Shown one piece after another: positions 8,766 through 15,594 of a DNA stretch of 64,000 nt. The translations under genes and the position numbers were made by a program. Source of the stretch: Burkholderia sp. Ax-1724 (GTDB lineage: Bacteria > Pseudomonadota > Gammaproteobacteria > Burkholderiales > Burkholderiaceae); assembly GCF_011752995.1 (NCBI RefSeq), contig NZ_VWWL01000031.1, forward strand, positions 1 to 64,000. Direction: 5' to 3'. The notes beneath the pieces were generated by a model, which saw only the letters and a program-made list of their open reading frames with translations, was not told the origin of the DNA and did not search any database. Every line of letters begins with the position of its first letter. Position 1 is the stretch's first letter.

Positions 8766-9153
8766 AGGCAAGGGGGAGTCCGCGGGATAGTCGGAGAAGT
8801 TTGTGAGACTGGAGAAAGCATATGGCTGCATAACCGATGGCCTCTGGACGACGAAAAAATAAAACCTCACACGTCGGCCGAGGGGAAAGTCGCGCAGGAT
8901 ATCGGCCGCAGCGATATTGCCCGTTTCAGCGTTCGGCGAAAACAAGTAGAGACAAGCCTTGCACGGCTATATTCAAGAAAACTTACCGTCGAACATGCAA
9001 AAAGTGACTGGACGTACCGGAGGAGGCAGCAATACCCTTGTCAGATACAACACAGTTATGCATAGGTGCAATCATCGATTGCAGCCAACATCATGAGACA
9101 CGATTTTTTCGGAAGCTTCACGCGGCACAGCAATCTGTTCCAGGCAGACAGAT
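8766..9153. other. Spacer upstream of amidohydrolase
   Basis: No gene is recognised in these 388 bp. A GGAGGAGG-like stretch near 9020 is not followed by a convincing frame. The region should contain the promoter for the amidohydrolase unless that gene is read through from LysR. Confidence 0.35.
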
Positions 9154-10041
9154 TTGCACAAGACTCAAATGCTTGACTTTCCTATCATTGATTCGCATAT
9201 CCATCTGCTTGATCGGACGCGTTTCAGCTACTCATGGTCTGCAGGCTCTTCATGGGCCACGGGTACAACAAAGCTGAATCGGGACTGGACTGCGGACGAC
9301 CTGACGAGCTATGCCAAGCCGTATCAGGTGGAGGGGTTCGTCTTCGTCGAAGCCGATGTGGATATGCCTCACTATATGGCCGAGGCGGAATGGGTAGCGT
9401 ACACGGCGTCGAACGACGCGCGCATCATGGGTTGCGTTGCCTGCCTTCCCCTTGAGCGTGGTCCCGCGATCGAGGTCGAAATAGCGCGCATCGCGGCTCT
9501 CAGGCCCGTATGTGGCGTGAGACGTCTGATCCAAAACCAGCCCGATCCGGACTTTGTATTGCAACGCAACTTCCTCGATGCTCTCAACCTGTTACCGAAG
9601 TACGACCTCACCTTCGACGTCTGCATCGACCACGACCAGTTCGAGAATACTATCGAGATGATACGGCGGTGCCCTAGTGTCTCATTCGTGCTGGACCATA
9701 TCGGTAAGCCGGATATTAAAGCGAAACGCATCGAACACTGGTGTCACCACATTCGTGAATTGTCTGCATTGAAAAACGTAGTCTGCAAACTTTCAGGTGT
9801 ATTGACTCAAGCAAATCATGCCACTTGGACGCAAGACCAAGTTATTCCGTATATCGAGCACGTTATCGACTGCTTCGGTGTGGATCGCGTCTTATTTGGA
9901 GGAGACTGGCCCGTGCTTGAGCTTGCCGCAAGCTATCGGGAGTGGGTCGATATTGTTGACCGGGCTACAGATATCTTGGACGCTGACGACAAGCGCAAGA
10001 TATTCCGCGACAATGCAATAAGAATATATCGCCTCAAGTAA
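9154..10041 (+). CDS. Amidohydrolase family 2 (TIM-barrel metal hydrolase or decarboxylase)
   Basis: A roughly 290-residue metal-dependent TIM-barrel enzyme of the amidohydrolase-2 group, which holds sugar lactonases (L-fuconolactonase, 4-sulfomuconolactonase) and aromatic or acyclic decarboxylases. The metal ligands are seen in IIDSHIHLLD at the N-terminus, FVLDHIGKPDI in the middle and FGGDWPVLEL near the C-terminus; this last block is typical of lactonase-like members. Two starts are possible, TTG 9154 and ATG 9169, and neither has a strong ribosome-binding site. It follows LysR on the same strand inside the inverted-repeat interval. Its neighbours (dehydrogenases of GMC and ALDH type) fit a lactone-hydrolysis role, but this is inferred. 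Confidence 0.82.
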   Translation: MHKTQMLDFPIIDSHIHLLDRTRFSYSWSAGSSWATGTTKLNRDWTADDLTSYAKPYQVEGFVFVEADVDMPHYMAEAEWVAYTASNDARIMGCVACLPLERGPAIEVEIARIAALRPVCGVRRLIQNQPDPDFVLQRNFLDALNLLPKYDLTFDVCIDHDQFENTIEMIRRCPSVSFVLDHIGKPDIKAKRIEHWCHHIRELSALKNVVCKLSGVLTQANHATWTQDQVIPYIEHVIDCFGVDRVLFGGDWPVLELAASYREWVDIVDRATDILDADDKRKIFRDNAIRIYRLK

Positions 10042-10348
10042 ACTCGGCCGTAGATATTCAGCGCTTCGATGGACGGTGCTGAAGAATGGTTTCGAATTCA
10101 AAAAACGTGATATGAACGAGCAATCATGAGGTCCCGTGCTGCTTGCCTTGCACGAGGTTTTAACGTAAGCAGCGCGGCGGCTAATAAGAATCGTTTTTGG
10201 TTCTTTTGCTATAGCCATGCCCCTGTCGAAATGCACTGGGTTTTACCTGAACGAATGGATCAACGTTCTGCTTATCAGCGTACTACTTCGTTCGCAAACC
10301 AGCTTCCTTGAACTGCTGTGCGGGTGCATGATTTTGCCCGAAGGATAG
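10042..10348. other. Spacer with no recognised gene
   Basis: This is AT-richer DNA after the amidohydrolase stop. No coding sequence, clear terminator or repeat is recognised. It leads into a recombinase remnant. Confidence 0.3.
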
Positions 10349-10665
10349 GTGAGCCGCGCGGTCTCGGCCATTGGCCGTACGCGCCACTGGACAGTATATT
10401 CCAAGGTCCTGGAGCGCAGGACCAAGCGGATGGTGCCACTTGCGCAAGCGCTGCTGAGACTGGTGCCTGCTGTCTTGCGCACTGCCCCTGCGTCTGCTGG
10501 AAGTCATGCGCAGGTTTTCCAGTATGCTGCTTAAATTATCGTGAGCGATTATCCCGTGCCGGCTGAGAGGCTACGTCAGGCGACACCGCACTGGATGCAG
10601 TACACGCACACCACGCACGCGATTGCCCAAGGTATCGAACTGAGCGCCGTCCGGGACAACTTACC
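10349..10665 (+). pseudogene. Tyrosine recombinase (integrase) C-terminal remnant
   Basis: One frame, broken by a single TAA at 10532-10534, reads IGRTRHWTVYSKVLERRTKR and, after the stop, SDYPVPAERLRQATPHW then THTTHAIAQGIELSAVRDNL. The second part resembles the box II region of tyrosine recombinases (usually HxxRHTxAT, then a VRDNLGH-like block). Here the arginine is replaced by glutamine (HWMQYTHTTH), and the frame ends abruptly at the right arm of the inverted repeat before the catalytic tyrosine. It is therefore a dead fragment. The family call rests on the box II pattern; the upstream part of the frame was not recognised independently. Confidence 0.5.
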
Positions 10666-10739
10666 TTGCCGAAATTCAGTGCATCGGAGACGGTGAGAAA
10701 TGCATCGAGTTGTCTCGGCGTAAAGTGGGCATATGCCAT
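10666..10739 (-). pseudogene. Truncated LysR copy (first 25 codons)
   Basis: From ATG 10739 the minus strand encodes MAYAHFTPRQLDAFLTVSDA and then LNFGK, the same as the start of LysR A except for one N-to-D change. Homology stops at 10666, where the integrase remnant begins. The frame continues to 10536 as unrelated sequence. It is not a functional regulator by itself but keeps the promoter and start signal. Confidence 0.9.
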
Positions 10740-10845
10740 GGTCTGACCTGTCCTCTTTTGATTGTGAAGTTTAACTTAATGACAGTCCATAATTCATTGC
10801 TTGTTGATTAAGTGATGTCCGGCGAGACTGTTACCACATTCAAAA
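10666..10845 (-). repeat. Inverted repeat, right arm
   Basis: This is the reverse-complement partner of 7688-7867, with 6 mismatches in 180 bp and no gaps. Immediately outside it, 10845-10858 repeats a 14-mer (GTAAGTGAGTCGAT on the minus strand) that also occurs at 7506-7519 beside the ALDH start, so the right arm seems to derive from the left intergenic region with a deletion. Confidence 0.95.
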
Positions 10846-11108
10846 TCGACTCACTTACCAGGGCATTCCGGCTGAGACCAACATAGACATATCCTGTTTT
10901 TGCGCTTCGCGTAAACGGGCCCAGGAGTGCAGCCCATGCCCAGACCAGTTCGCCGAACCATTTCTCCACCATCAGTTGCAACCGCATCGGCGATGGCCCA
11001 CTAAGCGGGCTTTTCCCTACCGCTGGTAGGAGAACAGCAGTGTCGGACGCACGCCGCCCCGCCCCCTGAATATAGTTGCACGCACGGATTAGAGACAAAG
11101 TGAATTAT

Positions 11109-12725
11109 ATGGATCGAGATTCAAACTTGTGGGACGACATCGTCGTCGGAGCGGGAAGCGCGGGCTGCGTCGTGGCTGCTCGCCTCAGCGAGAACACCTC
11201 GCGGCGCGTTCTCGTCATTGAGGCCGGCCCCCCGGATGTGTGGCTCATGAAACCGTTTGGCCTCAGCTATTACCTTGACTTCTCGCGCTTCGAGTGGGGC
11301 TATTGGTCCCAGTCCGACTCCACCCGCAATATGCGAACCGACCATTGGCGGCGCGGACGCGTTGTGGGCGGCAGCGGCAGTATCAATGGCATGAACTACG
11401 TGCGCGGCGCCCGTGCCGACTACGACCGTTGGGCTGCCATGGGCAACGTCGGCTGGTCGGCCAATGACGTCATGCCCCTGTTCCGGGACATGGAGCGTTG
11501 CGAGCCCGGCTACCATTCGCCGCCTGACTACTCAATTCGCGGCGATTCTGGTCCACTGCCCATCCGGGAGGTGCGGCACTGCCATCCGCTCACGGAAGCG
11601 TTTCTCGAAGCTGCACAAGCGGCCGGCATTCCGCGCACACACGATTTCAACGGTGCGCAGCAAGAAGGGGTTGGCTACGGACAATTCAACCAGCGCCGAG
11701 GAATGCGAGTGAGTTCAGTCGATGCATGGCTCAAACCGGCCTTGCAGCGCAAGAACCTGGAACTGATCACGGATGCGCTCGTACACAAATTGCTGGTAAA
11801 GGAAGGTAAGGTTACGGGCGTCACCTACGAACGCGATGGCGTCATGCACGAGGTCCGGGCCGGCCGCGTCATCTTGTGCGGCGGAGCGATCAATACGCCA
11901 CAGCTTCTGATGCTATCGGGCATCGGCGATGGGGAGGAACTGCAAGCGCTTGGCATCGATGTTGTGCTGCACCAACCTGGCGTTGGACGCAACTTGATGG
12001 AACATCCCCTCATTAGGCCAAGTTGGCGCGTGAAGCGGCCTAGCTACAGCCCCACAAGCAACTGGTTGCGAATGGCAGGCTTTGGAGCCAAGTTCTTGTT
12101 GACGGGGCAAGGACCGCTTGCCACGATTACAGAGGCCATGGGATTCCTGAGGACTTCATCCGCGGAACCCATGCCGGATGTACATATGCTTTTCTCGGTC
12201 GCAGGCGCGGTCAATGACGACGAGCTCAAGTTCTACAAGAGCCTGAAGGTGCTGCCATATCCGTCGTTCTCAATGGTGCTCGATAAGAGCTATCCCTTGA
12301 GCCGGGGCACCATCCGTCTCGCCAGCGCAGACCCTAAGGCGGCGCCGTTAATCGAACCCAACCTTCTGGCGGATGCCGGCGATGTGGAAACGTTGGTGAA
12401 AGCGATAAGACTTCTGCGTCGTATCGTCTCCAAGTCACCGTTGGCCGATATGGTGATGGAGGAGGTAGAACCAGGCCCACACGTTACCTCCGAAGCAGCG
12501 TTGGCGGAATACGTCAAGGCCCGTGCCGGGCTAGCGTATCACGCGTCGGGCACCTGCCGCATGGGAGTCGATGAAAAGGCAGTAGTGACGCCCGACCTCA
12601 AGGTAAGAGGACTGGAGAACCTCTGGATCGCCGATGCGTCGGTGATGCCTGACCTGATCAGCGGAAACATCAATGCGGCATGCATGATGATCGGTGAGAA
12701 GCTGGGGCGGCAGCTCAGAAACTGA
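11109..12725 (+). CDS. GMC-family FAD-dependent oxidoreductase (A)
   Basis: This 538-residue flavoprotein of the glucose-methanol-choline family oxidises a primary or secondary alcohol using tightly bound FAD, with electrons passing to quinone or a cytochrome in most bacterial members. The FAD-binding Rossmann motif IVVGAGSAGCVVAARLSE lies at residues 11-28, and the signature GGSGSINGMNYVRG follows near residue 85. The catalytic histidine region AYHASGTCRMG and the C-terminal SGNINAACMMIGEK block are present. ATG 11109 is chosen for its AAAGTGA site; a TTG start at 11076 is possible. It lies just outside the right inverted-repeat arm and would be divergent from LysR if the interval inverted. 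A second GMC gene is at 24048-25682. Confidence 0.88.
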   Translation: MDRDSNLWDDIVVGAGSAGCVVAARLSENTSRRVLVIEAGPPDVWLMKPFGLSYYLDFSRFEWGYWSQSDSTRNMRTDHWRRGRVVGGSGSINGMNYVRGARADYDRWAAMGNVGWSANDVMPLFRDMERCEPGYHSPPDYSIRGDSGPLPIREVRHCHPLTEAFLEAAQAAGIPRTHDFNGAQQEGVGYGQFNQRRGMRVSSVDAWLKPALQRKNLELITDALVHKLLVKEGKVTGVTYERDGVMHEVRAGRVILCGGAINTPQLLMLSGIGDGEELQALGIDVVLHQPGVGRNLMEHPLIRPSWRVKRPSYSPTSNWLRMAGFGAKFLLTGQGPLATITEAMGFLRTSSAEPMPDVHMLFSVAGAVNDDELKFYKSLKVLPYPSFSMVLDKSYPLSRGTIRLASADPKAAPLIEPNLLADAGDVETLVKAIRLLRRIVSKSPLADMVMEEVEPGPHVTSEAALAEYVKARAGLAYHASGTCRMGVDEKAVVTPDLKVRGLENLWIADASVMPDLISGNINAACMMIGEKLGRQLRN

Positions 12726-12975
12726 TAGGTGCGGACCTGCTCATGCTGCGACAGGACGGATTGGATATCTCCCGGCTCCCGACAAGGAGCGTGCGTTCCA
12801 GAGTCTCAGACCACGCCAAGCCGATGGAAGCTCGCAATACCGCGTTCGGTCGTATTGCCTTCCACATGATCAATGGCGTCGGCACTCGAGACATAACAAC
12901 TATCGCGGCTCAATGGCTGGCCCGCACGTACCCCTGTCAACGCTTCGCCGCATGCCTCGCGACATACGGCGCATG

Positions 12976-13412
12976 ATGAAGTACGCTCGAATCGAAAGTT
13001 ACGGCCGACAATGGCGGTTTCGCTGCTCTGTCGGGCGCTGTGCGTCAGTCCCAGTGGCTACCACGCGCGCAAGGCCCAGGATGTCGATACGGATCATCCA
13101 CGCCGACGCATCAGCACGATGCCCTGCTGGTCCATATCAAGATCGTTCACTCTGAATCCAAAGGCGAATACGGCTGGCTGTACCCGATGGTCGTCCTCGA
13201 CCTGCTCAGACGTCAGGTGGTGGGCTGGTCGATGCAGTCGCATATGCGCACGGAGCTGATATCCGACGCGCTGCGTATGGCGTGGTTTAACCGCCTGCCG
13301 GAAGCAGGCCTGATCCTTTATAGCAACCGAGGTAGCCAAGTATTGCAGTCGTGACTTCCAGGACCTGCTCAAGGGCTACGGCATGCGTAGCTCGATGAGC
13401 CGTCGAGACAAT
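12976..13412 (+). pseudogene. IS3-family transposase (orfB) remnant
   Basis: Frames in turn read MKYARIESYGRQW, VSLLCRALCVSPSGYHARKA, DALLVHIKIVHSESKGEYGW, then LYPMVVLDLLRRQVVGWSM, ALRMAWFNRLPEAGLIL and finally RDFQDLLKGYGMRSSMSRR. This is an IS3-type DDE transposase with at least three frameshifts and an internal deletion joining GEYGW to LYPMVVLD, which removes the first catalytic aspartate region. The remnant stops at about 13412, where the IS110 5' region begins, so it was probably interrupted by that element. Confidence 0.8.
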
Positions 13413-13635
13413 TGCTGAGACACTCAGTCCAAAATACGCCCTGAACTTCGGACCGATCTGACCCGTGCTGGGGTTGGCCGAGCTGCCTTGGCATTGACCT
13501 GCCGCTCGGGCTCCAGCGCCCCCCGAGCGTTGCCGGGCCTAGCGTTTGTGACCTGATAGGAGCGTTGTCCTGCGCCGTGAGTGTCCTGTCCAGCGAGTCG
13601 GGTTGGGTGATGCGCTCGCCACGACGGAAACACAC
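13413..13635 (+). mobile_element. IS110 left-end noncoding region (candidate bridge-RNA region)
   Basis: These 220 bp lie between the broken IS3 gene and the IS110 start at 13636 and contain no recognised protein. IS110-group elements carry a noncoding 5' region that encodes a structured guide (bridge) RNA. Position and length fit, but no fold was computed, so this is an inference from placement. Confidence 0.3.
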
Positions 13636-13699
13636 ATGGAACAACATGAAGTCACTCCGGGTATCGATACGCATCTCAATACGCATCGGTGCAGTAATC
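13636..13699 (+). pseudogene. IS110-family transposase, N-terminal piece (5' of IS66 insertion)
   Basis: From ATG 13636 the frame reads MEQHEVTPGIDTHLNTH, the start of an IS110 transposase with the first catalytic aspartate in GIDTH. It is cut at 13699 by the IS66 element. The matching continuation VISETGKLLGTLSV starts at 15293. Joining the two across one copy of the target duplication leaves a one-base frame mismatch, so the gene was already frameshifted or was damaged later. Confidence 0.75.
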
Positions 13700-13809
13700 G
13701 TAAGCGGGTCCTCATCACCGTGTAGATTTCGTCGTTGAGTTTGGCTACTTTGGTGTCCACCAAATGTGAACTGACCCCGCAAAGTTGGACACTTGTGCGG
13801 GGGAGTCTT

Positions 13810-14163
13810 GTGGGCAAGTATTCGGAAGAGACGAAGCTCTCGGTCGTGAAGGATTATTGTTCGGGAACGGCGGGGCTGAAAGTTGTTGCTCGCCGCCATG
13901 GAGTGAATGTTACGTCGCTATTCAAATGGCGTCGTCATTATCTTGCCGGCGATTTCGGCATGCCTGACGTTCCGTTGCCAGAGGCGCCTGCACTCAACTG
14001 GCTACCAGTGGCCGTAGCTGAGCCTTTACCGGAAGCGCCGGCGTGCCCATCGTCGGACAGCGGCAGCACGTACGAGGTCGAATGTGGCGAGGTCCGGCTA
14101 CGTTTGAGCACTGACACACCCATCGCAACCCTGATCAAGATTGTGCGAGGTCTTGCCCGATGA
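13810..14163 (+). CDS. tnpA: IS66 TnpA-like accessory protein
   Basis: The small DNA-binding accessory protein of IS66 elements, 117 residues. The N-terminal helix-turn-helix reads GKYSEETKLSVVKDYCSG then VARRHGVNVTSLFKWRR. The C-terminal half ends ECGEVRLRLSTDTPIATL then IVRGLAR, as in IS66 OrfA. The GTG start at 13810 has GGGGGAG a few bases upstream. Its stop overlaps the tnpB start (ATGA). The N-terminal half also looks like IS3-type OrfA, and the DNA just upstream (TGAACTGACCCCGCAAAG) resembles an IS3 end, so a hybrid origin is possible. Confidence 0.75.
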   Translation: MGKYSEETKLSVVKDYCSGTAGLKVVARRHGVNVTSLFKWRRHYLAGDFGMPDVPLPEAPALNWLPVAVAEPLPEAPACPSSDSGSTYEVECGEVRLRLSTDTPIATLIKIVRGLAR

Positions 14164-14304
14164 GCCTGCTGATGCTGCCGTCCGCCATTGGCCTGCCGTC
14201 CGGATCCCGCGTGTGGCTGGCCGCAGGAGTCACCGACATGCGGGCCGGATTCAACAGTCTCGCCGCCAAGGTGCAGACCGTGCTTGAACGAGATCCGTTC
14301 TGCG
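14160..14304 (+). pseudogene. tnpB: IS66 tnpB, truncated
   Basis: The frame reads MSLLMLPSAIGLPSGSRVWL, then GVTDMRAGFNSLAAKVQTVL and ERDPFCG, the usual start of IS66 TnpB (normally around 115 residues). It is cut at residue 48 by the GTAAGCG end of a second IS66 copy. The frame runs on into that copy without resembling TnpB. Confidence 0.85.
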
Positions 14305-14616
14305 GTAAGCGTTCGAACGAGGCCGTACTTCCGGGAGTTGACGGGCGTTGGAGGAGCGGCTATCGAATGGGCCTGGCGTTCGCGGCTGCAGGCAAGTGCG
14401 GTGCGACGTTCCAGGGCAGCAGTTCGTCGATGCGGTCGCCGGATGCTCGGCAATGCGCTCAAGTACGTAGGCGAGATACGCTTCGTGCTCGCACGCATCG
14501 CCGACCATGCGATTAACCGCATCGACGAACTCGCACCGTGGGTCGTCGCGGGTCAGCTCCGCACTACAGTCTGAAGATCCAGATCTTCTGCCAAGACTCG
14601 CTAGTGCCACGCTTAC
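14305..14616 (+). mobile_element. Nested, internally deleted IS66 copy
   Basis: The sequence starts GTAAGCGTTC at 14305 and ends with the reverse complement GTAAGCGTGGC at 14616. It contains only the left noncoding end and the tnpC tail (VLARIADHAINRIDELAPW, stop at 14574). No matching 8-bp duplication is seen on its flanks (GTTCTGCG versus CTTGAATG), so adjoining sequence was deleted after insertion, or the copy arose by recombination. Confidence 0.65.
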
Positions 14617-14681
14617 CTTGAATGTACGTCACGCTGCTTAGAGAATCCCGCGCTCGATTCCTCGCTCGCAAACGGGGCGCG

Positions 14682-15101
14682 TTACTTGATCGCTGAGCGG
14701 CTCGTCCAATGCTCTTGCGGCGTATCCGCCCACGTCGAACCAAGGGGTTGCATCGAAAGCCACGTTTCAACGAGCTTGCCTCCTTCCGTCCGGTAGGACT
14801 GCATGCCTGCTCGAGTGCGAGCCTCTCCGGTAGCTGGATCTGTCCACTTGAAGGCGAAGCGGAACCATGCACGATCGCCCTCAAACGAATGATCATAGAC
14901 AACGACCCGGATGCCAGGTCGCTCCTGTTGAACCTTTGCAATTTCTGCTGCGTAAGCGTCCCGCGACACCGTCCGGTCACCGGCTTCGTCATGCCGGATG
15001 TAGTGCGATCCTACGCAGTCCGCGACGAGGTCAAATCGCCCTTCGTGCCATACTTGCTCCCAGCGGTCGAACAGATCGCGCAGCACCGTATTCTCAGACA
15101 T
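14682..15101 (-). CDS. NTF2/SnoaL-like protein, passenger of the IS66 element
   Basis: A 139-residue protein with the SnoaL/NTF2-like cone fold pattern: an N-terminal helix LRDLFDRWEQVWHEGRFDLV, then YIRHDE, VVVYDHSFEGDRAWFRFAFK and GMQSYRTEGGKLVETWLSMQ. The family includes polyketide cyclases, ketosteroid isomerases and limonene-epoxide-hydrolase-like proteins, as well as many binding proteins of unknown role, so a function cannot be given. The frame is open and well formed. It lies on the opposite strand to the tnp genes between two IS66 right ends, so it travels inside the outer IS66 element. ATG 15101 has no strong ribosome-binding site. Confidence 0.75.
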   Translation of the reverse strand: MSENTVLRDLFDRWEQVWHEGRFDLVADCVGSHYIRHDEAGDRTVSRDAYAAEIAKVQQERPGIRVVVYDHSFEGDRAWFRFAFKWTDPATGEARTRAGMQSYRTEGGKLVETWLSMQPLGSTWADTPQEHWTSRSAIK

Positions 15102-15159
15102 CGACTAACTCCGTTTCCGTTGTGGTTAGGCGGAGATTTTACCGGAGGGCATCAGTCAC

Positions 15160-15247
15160 GAACGGTGAACACCGACCACTTGCAATTAACCACACCGACG
15201 AACTTGCAGCGTAGGTCGTTGCCGCTCAGTCCCGCACCGCAGTCTGA
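15160..15247 (+). pseudogene. IS66 tnpC C-terminal remnant
   Basis: The frame reads HRPLAINHTDELAA, a stop, then VVAAQSRTAV and the natural stop. This is a degenerate copy of the TnpC tail seen at 14515-14574. The internal stop appears to be a TGG-to-TAG change. It marks the right end of the outer IS66 element. Confidence 0.7.
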
Positions 15248-15290
15248 AGAATTCGATCTTCAGTCAAGACGTCGCTGATGCCGCGCTTAC

Positions 15291-15589
15291 CAGTAATCAG
15301 CGAAACAGGGAAGCTCCTTGGAACCCTGTCGGTGACCGACGACACAGCGAGATATCTCAAGTTGCAGACACGGGAGAATTCTCTTGGTCATCCGCACCGC
15401 GCCGGCGTCGAGGGGACCGGCACCTATGGCACATGCTTGGCCCGCGTGCTGCGAGATCATAAGATCGAAGTGCCGGAGAGCAATCATCCTGATCGGGCTA
15501 CGCGTCATTCACGCGGAAAATCCGATCCAACCGATGCGGGAAACGCCGCGCGGGCGTTCCTCGCCAGAACGGACAGCGGAACCCCTTGA
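15291..15589 (+). pseudogene. IS110-family transposase, continuation after IS66
   Basis: The frame reads VISETGKLLGTLSV, then HRAGVEGTGTYG with the catalytic glutamate, ESNHPDRATRHSRGKSDPTD with the third and fourth acidic residues, and AARAFLARTDSG. This is the DEDD domain of an IS110 transposase. It is truncated after about 100 residues, just before the MFS gene. The N-terminal start is at 13636 on the other side of the IS66 insertion. Confidence 0.8.
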
Positions 15590-15594
15590 AAATC

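Larger units (their letters stand above)
13700..15290 (+). mobile_element. IS66-family element with passenger gene
   Basis: The 1591-bp element starts GTAAGCGGGTC and ends, as reverse complement, GTAAGCGCGGC, which are IS66-type terminal inverted repeats. It is flanked by a perfect 8-bp duplication. Inside it are an intact tnpA, a truncated tnpB, a second internally deleted IS66 (14305-14616), an NTF2-like gene on the opposite strand, and the last codons of a degenerate tnpC. Most of tnpC is missing, so it cannot transpose alone but could be mobilised by a related IS66. It inserted into an IS110 transposase gene. Confidence 0.85.
13692..15298. repeat. 8-bp target-site duplication flanking IS66 (CAGTAATC)
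   Basis: CAGTAATC occurs at 13692-13699, directly before the left GTAAGCG end, and again at 15291-15298, directly after the right CGCTTAC end. IS66-family elements duplicate 8 bp on insertion, so this pair defines the element boundaries. Confidence 0.9.

Noticed and set aside
10349..10845. Site-specific invertase acting on the LysR inverted repeat
   Set aside because: The only recombinase nearby is a truncated, mutated fragment without the catalytic tyrosine, so any inversion would rely on homologous recombination.
12743..12976. A 77-residue frame after the GMC gene
   Set aside because: It overlaps the boundary of the IS3 remnant, has no recognised pattern and is probably noncoding.
14867..15278. 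Plus-strand frames across the NTF2-like gene
   Set aside because: They are shadows of the minus-strand gene, except for the short tnpC tail, which is annotated separately.
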